Source: Roridomyces roridus (lineage: Eukaryota > Basidiomycota > Agaricomycetes > Agaricales > Mycenaceae). From it: a stretch of DNA of 64,000 bases. Location of the stretch: contig JARKIF010000137.1 in assembly GCA_029378245.1 (NCBI GenBank), forward strand, positions 1 to 64,000, given 5' to 3'. The notes beneath the pieces are model-generated. The model had not been told where the DNA came from and searched no databases. It saw only the letters and a program-made list of their open reading frames with translations. This document shows positions 54,755 to 64,000 of the stretch, in pieces (position 1 is the stretch's first letter; every line of letters begins with the position of its first letter). Position numbers and translations under genes: made by a program.

Positions 54755-57700
54755 TGGAGGGAGAAGAGCGCACCGTGGGGGTTACGCTTCGAAGGACAGT
54801 CAGCCCGTATCGAAAAGTCGAGTTGCGAACCGGTTGAGGATGAAAAGCGGTATTGGGTCCCAGAAGAGAGACGGTCATTCACCACAGAGTACCATGAGGA
54901 GAGGAAGAGTAACCGCGCCTCGGAATCACCCAAGAAGCGCCGAGGGAAGCAGTCGACCGGAGACACCGAGCCGGAATCAGCGGACTCGGAGAGTTCCGCT
55001 GAGTCCGATGTTTCAGACGGTGGTGGTGCCGACGAAGCGGCAGCCACCATCATATCGGACCCGGAGTTCCAATGCGGCTATCCTGGGTTCAACAATTCTT
55101 GCTTCCTTGACAGCACATTGACCATCTTGTTTGCTTCTGCTGCACGCGACCGCGACTGCTTTGAGTCATTATTCTCCAAATTGCCGGCGGAGAACCCTTT
55201 GACGTGGATTTGGGCCGCGGTTGTGGCTCACCTCGAAGAGTCAGCGGCTGCCTTCGGGGAAGTTGCGGCACCGTCAGTTCAACTCCGGGCTGCACGGGAC
55301 TCGTTGCGTTCACAGCTCGTAGCCTTGCCGGCGTGTGCCAGTGTTACTTCGTTGGATGAGGAGTCGAGCATGTTTGTGAGTAACCCACATAGCTGTACGA
55401 ATTTGGCTCAACTTGACCCAGGGCTTTCTATTCGACATCACAGGCCCGCGTGTAACGTCAGGATCTCCCGGGGAGCTCGACCGTGCCAAGTCATGTTTCA
55501 GAGTCTGGGACGTTCTCGTCCAACGGTGTCTGGGCGACAAAACACAGCAACACAGCTACGAGCACTGGCAAGTCAACAATCCTGGCAGACGAAATCAGAT
55601 TCAACTCACCGGGCATGATCTCACTACTTCGAATGGACGCCTCGACAAATGGTTCGGTGCGTTCCTGAATCCCCACGCCTGGACTCAATCATCGTGTTTG
55701 CGCATGCCCACGGATACCCATCCCGGCTGTTCAGGTCATGCATATTCTCACCGCTACGTTCTCGGTCTTCCTCTCCTTCTCATGGTTGAAATGGGCAGCA
55801 CCGTCGGCTCCGCGTGGGAGATACCGGCGTCATTGATACCTCTGCCGGGGAACTCTGCCGCCACTGCAGCTGGTGTTAAGTACGACCTCGTTGGCCACAT
55901 ATACAGCAACGGTGCCAGTATCACGTCCAACCGAACCCCGCATTTTATCGCTCGATATGAGCTCGACCACCGCGTCTTCGACCATGATGGCCTCAAGTAC
56001 AATGGCCGCGCTATACATTGGCCGAGCTCGAGCTCGAGCAAATGGCTTACCGGCTCTTCCAACAAACTCCCCGAGGTGCCGAAGGGTTTCGTTGTCTACG
56101 CGGTGATTTATCACCTGGCCGGAGGTGAGCCGGCCCAGCGGATATTCGAGGCTCAGCGGCAACAAAATGCGCCGTGGAGCATGTGGTTTGCGGATGTCAG
56201 CACCAGTTGGCCGCGTTTCGCCGAGATTCGGGATCCTCACTTCGGGCTGCTGGCCGACAACGAGCGTTTCTGGGTCTCCGACAAAAGGAAGAAACGTAGT
56301 CGCGAGTATCGTGTAAAAGCACAGCGGCAGCAATCACCCGAGTCAGAGGACGAGTCAGAGGTGGACATACTCCTACCGCCGCGGCCGGCTTCGAAAAAAG
56401 CTCACACGTATATGGAGATTGACGGCGCACAGCCGGATTCCGAGGACATAATGTATGTTTTCCACTCATGCTCTGCTGCCGCCCTGACCAATTAAAGGCC
56501 CGGAACCATTCACATGGCACGCGCGGATTTGGAGACACCCCGCGACTCAGTCCGTTGGTATCCGGCGCAAGTTCTGGGATTCGACTCAGAGCGCATCGGG
56601 ACGGAGTACAAGTTCCAGTGGGTTTCTGATGTTGTCTGGCCGTCGGGCGACGGAGTACCACCATCAGACCCGTTCTATCGACCGGCGGAAGACGTGATGT
56701 TACCATTTATTCACAGGGTGACACAGGTATGGAATATTGCACAAGACGGCCGGATTCTGACTGTTTCAAGTTGTCACCAATACGCCTCCCTCTCACCTAC
56801 AATCCCATCATCGAGGAGAAGGGGGATAGTCTCGACACGGCATTGACTTTGCTCTGCCTCTACTCCATGGATCAAGTCATCAATATCATTGGTCTCCCGC
56901 CGAACAATGCTCATCCAGTCGTGCGACACTATGATGACTCTGTGCGGCACAAAGCCGCTTCTGCATCGGAAGGCAAAGAGCGACTTCCCCTTTCAAAGGC
57001 TGCACGGAGCGTTGAGGCAGCCTTGTCGGACGCGGTGGATTTTGACTGGTTGGGTCGTTGTCGGTTGCCGTTGAACCCTGGTCTTGTCGCAACATTCATG
57101 GCACCTCTCTCAATACTGGATGGGAGACTGCGCAGTGGCGATTTGACCAACCCGAAGCGTGCCAAGACTATTGCCACTGCGCTCTGGATTTGTCTTGCTA
57201 TCCAGGATCGACTGGGCGAGGATTGGATCTGGGTGGAACCACATTCTTACATTTGCAGGCGGGAGCCATCATTCCTGACCCGGATATCACACGAGCACTT
57301 GCCGCGCGCGATGTGCAGACGGGCGCAATGCCGCTCGATGATATCCTGTCCTTTCAAGATTTGTCCACGTTGGGGCATCAACTCACCGTTTATGACCCTC
57401 GGCGGGCGGTGGTTTTTTATCAACACGCTCCTGAAGTTCCGCGAATCCACCAGCCTCCGATTTGGATCGTGCATCTTAATGTCAACATCCGGCGCCGGGA
57501 CGAATTGAAGGAGTCGTTCAAGGTTCGATTCGACGTCGCCGACGAAGAGCCCGAACCGATGGACACCAGCTCAATGAGCTCTGCAGATGTTCCGCTTCGG
57601 CTCACTGCGGTGAAGCGCAAGAATGGCTCGGATAACGAGGAGGTACGTATTGCGTCCCGAGTTGACTTGTATCCTATGCTCACAAACATTTCAGCTGCCC

Positions 57701-57925
57701 ATTGCAAAGCGTCGACCAGTACGGGCAGCTGCACAGCGGCGGGCGAGCTCAAGCCATCTCAACATGCCCCTGCAGTTGAATCCAGTGCCAGCGGCGAATC
57801 TGGAAAATGTTCAGCTGCGGTGGTCGGTAGAGATTGACAAGAGGATCTTGACTGCGAGGCAGTACGCCCGAGAATTCCCTGATGAGTTTGCAACCGCTTA
57901 TCCTCATCTCTTGCATTTACTTTAG
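54755..57925 (+). CDS. Stand-alone USP-like peptidase gene, 5' end unclear
   Basis: Exons: open from 54755 to 55375, then 55422-56452, 56498-56726, 56771-57232, 57259-57642 and 57695-57925. No ATG is found in frame in the first exon, so it is either 5'-truncated or has an upstream exon. After a Ser/Glu-rich linker the USP-like part begins: GFNNSCFLDSTLTILF (Cys box), KYDLVGHIYSNG then PHFIARYEL (His box), RVFDHDG. It is clearly homologous to the C-terminal part of the gene at 44581-47986, with one intron at the identical position (TTT| after SSMF). It carries an extra C-terminal region of about 350 residues absent there. The intron at 57233-57258 would be just 26 nt. Confidence 0.68.
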
Positions 57926-58809
57926 AAGTTCTGTAATTTCCTTGACATACAATGGCTAGTAGCTATTTATTTCAAATCCACTACAGTAGTCAAACTCTTG
58001 AAGGCTACAGAGCTTTGAGATTGTGGCTTTGATTACTTGTGCTTTACGCGATGACTGTACTTACATGTTGAATCCCCCAGCAGAAATTTGGACAACGGCC
58101 ACATGGGATAGGCTTTGTGAGCTGTCTCTGAGGTCTTTGAATGTGTTAGTACAGATAGAAGCAGGGAACACAGCTCACACATCTCGATTCCAAGAACACC
58201 GTGTTTCACTTAAATCACTCACCAACTGTGAACGGATAGAAATTTTCACATGGCGGCAGCGGCTTCTGATGCATTGAGATGGTAGGTATTCATCTCAATG
58301 GTCTTTACAATTGCTTAAATTTTGCAGGTAGTCGAAATTTCTGCGCGGCAGCGTGACAGCGGCCCTTGTGACCGCAGCGGCACATTGGTCGATCGACCGC
58401 TGTCACACCAGCGGCCCTGCGCGGTCATACGCGGCAGCGGTCCTACGCGGCAGCGGCTTGCAGCGGCTATCCCAGCGGCTGCAGCGGTCATCCCAGCGGC
58501 TGCAGCGGTCATCCCAGCGGCTGCAGCGGCACATTAGCCGGGCCCCAGGAGATCAGTAGTTCATATAAAATCTCCCAAAGCATTATCCAATTTGCCGGTT
58601 ATTCGATCCAAGGTTCCATCCTGCCGCCGCAACCGGGTGAGGTTGGAAGGTTGACGCGGAGGACAATCGTGAACGCACTACGTAGCCCCGGGCCACTGCA
58701 GAGACCGCCGCTGTGTGGATGACTTCATAAGCTGAAAAACGGGCTCTCCGATTGACTTGCTTTCGCTTTGGGGCCTCAGAATGCCGAGTCCATATATGCT
58801 GAGCATTCC
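57926..58809. other. Non-coding stretch with a GCGGC array
   Basis: No gene is supported. It holds the array at 58343-58534 and the word CACTACAGTAG at 57981. Confidence 0.45.
58343..58534 (+). repeat. GCGGCA array, relative of 41178-41770
   Basis: Contains three near-perfect tandem copies of CATCCCAGCGGCTGCAGCGGT (about 58488-58530) and many CAGCGGC words. The right end CTGCAGCGGCACATTAGCC resembles the reverse complement of the left end of the array at 41178 (GATAATGTGCCGCTGCAG). The two therefore probably share a terminus. Confidence 0.6.
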
Positions 58810-59975
58810 CAGTCGAGTTCCGCATGAGGCTGCCTCGTTCCGCGGACAAGACATATTTGCACCCGCGGATCAAGTGCATTGAGAGTGCCGGACATTTGAC
58901 AATATCTGCAGTCCTGGACTGCAAGACATCCTAGAGGGTGGCTGCTCCTCGGGTCGTTCCGTTTCGGTTCAGGAACAGGGGAATTCGATGTCAGACCGAA
59001 ACAGAGAACCAGTATTCCAGGGACGCAATATACATAAGATGTCACTTGATAGGGCTCAAGATTCAAAGGCGGCGATAGTGGTGTTGAAAGTCTCGGCGAT
59101 GGCAAACAAGGCCTCCTTTGTATAACCATGCTGCACTCGTGTCAGTTCGGGAATCTAGCCAGACAGAGTGACGCACGGGGACAGCCCTGTCTACAGCCAA
59201 TCCATAGGCAAAGGTGCTCTCATTGAGAGCTTTCAGTCCGGTAAGAGTAACTGCCGACAATCCATGCGCCGCCTGTAACCGTATGGTCGGAAAACAGTCA
59301 AGGTGATGATGAAGAACATACGAAAACCGTTTTCTTTCGAGCAAACCCCGTCAACGAGTGGTTAAAGTGGTGCAAAGTAGCCGGGATGTCGGTGAAGATG
59401 GTTCCTGCCTCCAGATTAGTCAAAGGTTCAGTGTCCTGAGCTCATATCAGTAACCTGAGAAGTGAGCAGAAGCGAAGCGTGAGTACCTGGAGATCGACGG
59501 TGCCTCGGTCGAAGGCAAAGACCAAGTTCATGGTCATTCCATGGATATTCTGTTAAACGTACGGCGAGTGCACTAATCGAGGGAAGATATGACCTACCCC
59601 CGAGGCTGGAAAAGCTTTTACGCCCGCGTCCAAATCAAATATGCGCAACGCAATCTCTCTCCAGTCGCTGTGTATCCTTTGGACTGTAGTTTCACAAGCA
59701 AAGGTGGTGCCAATGAGAGAGGCGGTCAACAACAAACGAGAAAGATGCACCATAGTGAAGGACGCAGAGCCTATGGCTCCCTCTGGGCCGCCCTTATACG
59801 TGAATGAGTCTGAGCTCCGGTGCTAATGAGTCAAAAGAACGTTCTGGCAACTTCTGGGGCAATGGCCATGATGACCCACGAGTATTAAACTTACCCGTGC
59901 CTCTAGCTCCACAAATTCAATGTGGTTCTTTATGCAGGTGTGCGCACTATTCACGGCCGCAGCAGGGCTCCGAGG
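58810..59975. repeat. Segmental duplicate, copy 2 (partner at 39935-41110)
   Basis: See copy 1. The duplication carries an HsbA-like gene with promoter and about 250 bp on each side. The two copies now lie about 19 kb apart on either side of the mobile-element island. Confidence 0.85.
59056..59753 (-). CDS. HsbA-like secreted protein 7
   Basis: Five exons: 59753-59598, 59549-59487, 59435-59328, 59272-59177 and 59130-59056, 165 residues with all joins in phase 0. The signal peptide is MVHLSRLLLTASLIGTTFAC. The product is very close to gene 6; exon 5 encodes the same residues and exon 4 differs at a few. Exon 3 is one codon shorter and its first residues have changed (DTEPLTNLEAGTIFTDIP). Because the frame and splice sites are intact in both copies, both are probably functional. 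Confidence 0.88.
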
Positions 59976-60099
59976 AGAATGGCTTGCGTAACGGCTTGCC
60001 ATCCCGGGGGATGTCACCAGTTCAGCAGGACCGGCTATAATTCGCGGATGCAGCCCCTATATCATCGAATACGAAACGACAAGTGGGCATACACTGCAA

Positions 60100-60357
60100 A
60101 TGGATGATGAGGAGGAGGAAGAAGAAAGAGCCGCCCATCAGATGGCATCAGTCGACGATTATTTGTCCAAGCTCTCTTCTGCCTCATCAAGTTCTCGCTC
60201 TTCGCAAGTTCCACCCTCGTTCAATGCAAACTCTTGGAAAATAGATCACCCCGCGGACCAGCTCATTGGAAACGAAGAAACTTCACGCGATGTCGGACCA
60301 CCTGTTCAAGACGGATTTTTGTGCGCATCTCGAACGTTCTTCAACGACTCGACTTGA
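60100..60357 (+). CDS. Hypothetical small acidic protein
   Basis: The ATG at 60100 opens an 85-residue frame, beginning MDDEEEEEERAAHQMASVDD, then Ser-rich, then a mixed C-terminus (FNANSWKIDHPADQLIGNEE). The composition is protein-like, but there is no family match, promoter or paralogue. It may be part of a larger gene. Confidence 0.3.
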   Translation: MDDEEEEEERAAHQMASVDDYLSKLSSASSSSRSSQVPPSFNANSWKIDHPADQLIGNEETSRDVGPPVQDGFLCASRTFFNDST

Positions 60358-60383
60358 AAATCAAGTGAATTCCCATTGAAACA

Positions 60384-60863
60384 CTACATAGCTCTCGAAA
60401 ACCCTTCAATAAATCTACTGGCATGATTCTCGTTCAACTTGCGAAATGCAAGACTCTTGACTCGGCTCGTGATGCTGTCCGTCGTGGAAATCGTGCTGGG
60501 CGTAAAACGTACGGTCTTGGAAGGAACTCGAGGGGACTTCAATCCGAACTTTCCGACGGATCCGCCCACCCGATGTCCGACGCCGTCATGCTGGGCTTCC
60601 GCTTTATGCGGTTGCGCAGGCCCTTGAGAGACAACTTGTCTCTCCACCCTCCCTTCCTCATGGGAAACTCCTCCTCCGAACGATACCCCTCTGGGACCTC
60701 TGGCCACGCTCCCCACTGTGGCATTCTGCCCTCCTCCTGGACGTCTGGTGCTGTGGTTTTTCGGTTGTTTCTTGAGTACGGATGGTTTGGCTCCATCCAA
60801 TCGAACGACGAGACGGTCGCCCTTTTCCGTGACCTTGTCAGGCTTCTGCAGAAGGTAGGGTAA
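60384..60863 (-). CDS. Possible gene downstream of the coiled-coil protein
   Basis: Two overlapping minus-strand frames each look coding in part. One reads MPQWGAWPEVPEGYRSEEEF, then KGGWRDKLSLKGLRNRIKRK, stopping near 60539. The other covers 60384-60540 with SKTVRFTPSTISTTDSITSR. An intron or frameshift near 60545 would join them, but I could not find clean splice sites. A gene is likely here, but the model is not settled. Confidence 0.35.
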   Translation of the reverse strand, partial: LPYLLQKPDKVTEKGDRLVVRLDGAKPSVLKKQPKNHSTRRPGGGQNATVGSVARGPRGVSFGGGVSHEEGRVERQVVSQGPAQPHKAEAQHDGVGHRVGGSVGKFGLKSPRVPSKTVRFTPSTISTTDSITSRVKSLAFRKLNENHASRFIEGFSRAM

Positions 60864-60889
60864 GCGTCTCCACTCGAACGAAGAGATAA

Positions 60890-62431
60890 TTAATCTGACC
60901 CGAGCCAATTCGTCCACGTGGACAGCAGACCAGTCTCTCGAGGACGTGGCGGTCGCCTTGGGAGTTGCGGCCACTCCGGATGTGGTTCGTAGGGGGTTGC
61001 GGCGGGCCATGGCTCGAAATAACCCTCCATCTCGGGGTCTTCTCTGTGGACCACGTTGCGCACTCTCAGTCGAGGCCAGTTATCGGCGGCAGAGCTCACA
61101 GCATATTCCTCCTCTGATTCGACGGGTCGCCGCTTGGGACGCCGCGCACGTGCTGGCGGTGGCGGTGGAGGCGGAGGCGGGCTTTGGTATTCCTCGAGGT
61201 AAGTCGACCAGGATTCGGGACTCTGATATCCCTCGAACAAGTCGCGTTGAGCCGTGCGTCGCGAACTCTGCGTCTGCGGGCTGTTGATAACGTTCCACCC
61301 GTCGTCACTGTAATCCCAGTCCCTTTGCCGCATTCTTCTCCGCGGAGGAGAGGCACGCGGCCGCATAGCACGTTGCTGAGCGGCCCGACGCTGCAACTCG
61401 TGCGCCTGATGTTTGCGCAATTCTTGTATCGTAATCGCCTTCCACTCGCGCTCCTTCTTGTTCGCCAACTCTCTCATCCACACATCAAATTCATCCTGGA
61501 ACTCCTCCCTTTGAGCGGCATCCAACGTCGGGAGCGTTCTCTGAAAACGCAGAGAGGCCTTGAGAGCCGCGTCATAATACTCGCGGATTTTCGCTTCGCT
61601 CGCAGCGACGGCGAATTCCTCCAAGTGCGAGGCGGCGACTGCGTCAAGGTCCGTGCCCTGCAATAGTGCCCCCACGAAATACAAGGGCATGCTCGGCAGC
61701 TCCGCGGATTTCTCGGACCGCGCTCGTTGTTTGGACGGGGACTTGCCATGCAACCTGGCAAGCTCGGCCGCCCAATTCTCGTACGCGTGCTTGGGGTCAG
61801 GTGATTTCTACGAGAAGTTGTTTGAGCAAGATCCGCCGTATAGAAACAAAAATACCAACCGGATGTGCGGACCTGGCACTGGTTGACGCCCCAATCTCAG
61901 CACCCCAGTTCTCGTACGCAGGCCTGTGTTCTGGTTCCTTCTACGATGGGTCAGAAGGAGGGAAAAATCCAAAAGAATTCAATTACGAACGGGGTGCATA
62001 AATTTGCTCATCGACGGCGGTTGGGGCGACCCAAAGCTGACTGGGTCCACGCGCTGGTACAGGGGCCCCAGCTCGGCCTGTTCCTTGACGTACGCGTCGA
62101 CCATATCCTTGTACGTCCATTCGAGCGTCTTCTCCAGCTCGTGCTTCTCGTCCTGTGTCATGACCCAGTGCTCGAGATGCAGCTGGTGCTGCCGGACACG
62201 CGCAAGCCATTCCCGTCTCGCGTCCTCGGTGAACTCTTCATGAAGGCCGTCGATTTGCTCCTTATCCGGTGCCTTCATCTTGCCCCACCGCCGTTGTGCG
62301 TTATGCAAGATCTCCCGCTCGCGCGCTTCGAGCCTTCGGTGCTCGAACATCCACGACTGGAATGACGTCCATTCGTGGCGAATAGCCTGATGAATCTTGA
62401 CTTCTGTCGATGTGGAGTACACCGCTTGCAT
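60890..62431 (-). CDS. Coiled-coil, Trp-rich protein of unknown function
   Basis: Two exons used here: 62431-61991 and 61807-60890, 452 residues in phase. Exon 1 is a charged helical region with spaced aromatic residues (HEWTSFQSWMFEHRRLEARE, REWLARVRQHQLHLEHWVM). Exon 2 continues HAYENWAAELARLHGK, long amphipathic helices, then a Pro-rich run of nine prolines and Trp motifs (GYFEPWP, HPEWPQLP), ending STWTNWLGSD. The 183 nt intron contains a near-duplicate of the start of exon 2 (PAYENWGAEIGA, 61870-61960). It resembles the partial gene to the right and is probably a lineage-specific family. Confidence 0.6.
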
Positions 62432-62990
62432 CTGAGCGCGGGGGAGGGGGAGGAGGGTGGGTGGGTAGTGAGGGCGCAGAGAAAGATGGTGGTCGTTTCC
62501 ATTTAGCGCATCTGCGGGTGCTGAGAATCTGGGTTGTCATCCCGGTATGGTCCCGGCGAATCGCATTCGCCTCGTGTTATCTGACAGCAGCTTGATAACG
62601 GGTGGTATGACCTACCTCCGCCAGACGCCCGGGCCTAAATAAGGGTCGCCAAGCGCCCGTAGTCTTCATTTTTCAACCGGCTTGAAGGCGGAGGGATGAC
62701 ATCGTCGGGACTGGTTCAAGTCAACAGACAAATCGACACTAGTTGTCGACAGACGCGTACAGTCTGAATGCAATGGTGAATTGCAAAATGTTGGTCTTTT
62801 CCCAGGCGCCCATTAGCGCCCACAATGGATAGATGTCGATACTTACCGGGAGAACTGTTATGAGATCTCGAGAAGAAACGCCGCTAAGAGAGAAGCGGAC
62901 CGTAAATCCGAACAAGTCAAGTTCAACCGAGACGTAGCCGACCCACACGCCACAACAACGTGGGGGTGCATGTAAAATACAAGGGACGCT
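62432..62990. other. Intergenic region between the two paralogues
   Basis: A 5' leader exon of the left-hand gene may lie near 62460-62510 (an ATG frame precedes a CTCAG acceptor at 62432), but it is not supported by comparison. Nothing else was recognised. Confidence 0.35.
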
Positions 62991-64000
62991 TCAATTCCAC
63001 GCTCTCCCCTTTCCCTTCCCTGGAGCCGCCCATGTCTGCCAAACCGGGTAAATATTGTCATTTACCGCTGCCGGGTCCCATTCCTCGTCGGGATTTGGGT
63101 GGAATCTTTCGTACTGAGGCGACCAGGACTCCTGAAGGGAAGCCGAGGCGGAGATAAATGATGGTGAGGGGCTCCTTGAGGCTACGACAATCTCGGGACC
63201 GTTGAACGGTTCAAGATCCACGGGCTCGACGTCAGCCTCCAGAAAGTCCAACTGGTCCAGGAAGAATGGAGCAGGTAAATCGTCCGAGTCCGAGTCCGAA
63301 TCACGGTACGTGGTCCAGGTTGTGTAGTCTGGAGATTTCTGCTTAATCTCGGTGGAAGACTTGTTCTTCAATATTCCCCGAAGCGGTGCAGTTGATTTCC
63401 TTTCCGCCACCGACTCGAGGATTACCGGGGTATCCGCTATGCGCGTCTGCTTTCGCGGTATACCCGTCTGCCCCCCAATCCCCGACTGCGCAGACTCGGC
63501 ACTCGTACTTCGCGAATGGGTCCGCCAACGCTCCTTCTCCTTCTTCCACCTGTTCTTGAAGTCCTCTGCATACATCTTCATCAACGCTTCCATCCTCGCC
63601 TTGTGCGCGCTCAACACCTGCTGCCTTTTCGCATGATCATGGCGCAAGTCTTCATCCAACAACTCCTTGAACACGGCGACGTCGGCGTGGAACGCGACGC
63701 GGTGAAAGTCGAGCAGCGTCTCGACGCGTTCCGGGAATTGCAGTTCAATTACCGTGCGGTGTTCGTTGGGAATGTCGTCGAGACCTTCCCAGAATAATGA
63801 TTTCACTAGGAGCGGACTGCAATAACTCTCGCCAGAGCTGTCGTCGCTCTTGATTCGCTCTCGGACTTCTGTGGCTGGATCCTAGGTATAATCATCGTCC
63901 GTCAAATATGACCACCATCTTCAACAAGAACCACATACCATCTCGCCGACAGCCACAGTCTGCCCCGCGGCCGCCTTGAGCAGCGTCAGCCGGAAAGCCT
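62991..64000 (-). CDS. Partial gene, paralogue of the coiled-coil Trp-rich protein
   Basis: The last exon runs from 63881 to the stop at 62991, preceded by a 57 nt intron (63882-63938, GTATGT...CCTAG) and an earlier exon from 63939 that runs off the right edge (RLTLLKAAAGQTVAVGEM). The last exon encodes DPATEVRERIKSDDSSGESY, a charged helical region (VAVFKELLDEDLRHDHAKRQ, KNRWKKEKERWRTH), a Ser-rich linker and an acidic, Trp-containing tail (DYTTWTTYRDSDSDSDDL, YPVWQTWAAPGKGKGR). Layout and tail style match the gene at 60890-62431. Function unknown. Confidence 0.6.

Noticed and set aside
54499..55053. Minus-strand 184-codon frame
   Set aside because: It mirrors the acidic and basic linker of the plus-strand USP-like gene, which has homology and matching splice sites.

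Overview
The window looks like nuclear DNA of a mushroom-forming basidiomycete (Agaricomycetes). Genes are split by many 45-60 nt GT-AG introns. The families are typical of that group: F-box proteins with an N-terminal coiled coil, hydrophobic-surface-binding (HsbA-like) secreted proteins in several copies, a Plavaka-type transposase, DUF6532, a small 7TM receptor-like protein, IKS1-like kinase and PMP3. No rRNA, intact tRNA or CRISPR array was seen. Exon models were built by eye from reading frames, splice signals and comparison between copies inside the window; family names come from recognised motifs, not from a search.

Layout. 1-13 kb is repeat-rich: an F-box gene and its broken copy, a single-pass membrane protein, a broken 2-oxoglutarate/Fe(II) oxygenase, many tRNA-like B-box repeats, and two small hAT-type MITEs with intact 8-bp target duplications (11319-11694 and 12283-12677). 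13.4-21 kb holds housekeeping or accessory genes: a TPMT-like methyltransferase, a second F-box protein, two tandem DUF1857/AtaL-like genes, an unknown Ser-rich protein with a GC-AG intron, and the intact 2OG oxygenase. 22.5-26 kb is an HsbA cluster (two intact genes, two wrecks). 26.6-41 kb has a J-domain-like protein, a 9-exon 7TM protein, a glomulin/ALF4-like gene head-to-head with an IKS1-like kinase, PMP3, a fifth HsbA gene, a GT61 glycosyltransferase, an unknown Ser/Pro-rich protein and a sixth HsbA gene.

42-58 kb is a mobile-element island. It has a predicted membrane protein carrying a GCM-like zinc domain, and a large gene joining a GCM-like domain, a MULE-like transposase and a USP-like cysteine peptidase domain. 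A Plavaka transposase with one frame break, a DUF6532 gene and a second USP-like gene without the transposase follow. 58.8-60 kb is a diverged segmental duplicate of 39.9-41.1 kb carrying a seventh HsbA locus. 60-64 kb holds paralogous coiled-coil, Trp-rich proteins of unknown function; the last runs off the right edge.

The most unusual items are the GCM + MULE + USP fusion with its separate USP-like relative, the pair of hAT MITEs, two candidate 26-27 nt introns, GC-AG introns, and the copy-number flux of HsbA and 2OG-oxygenase genes.
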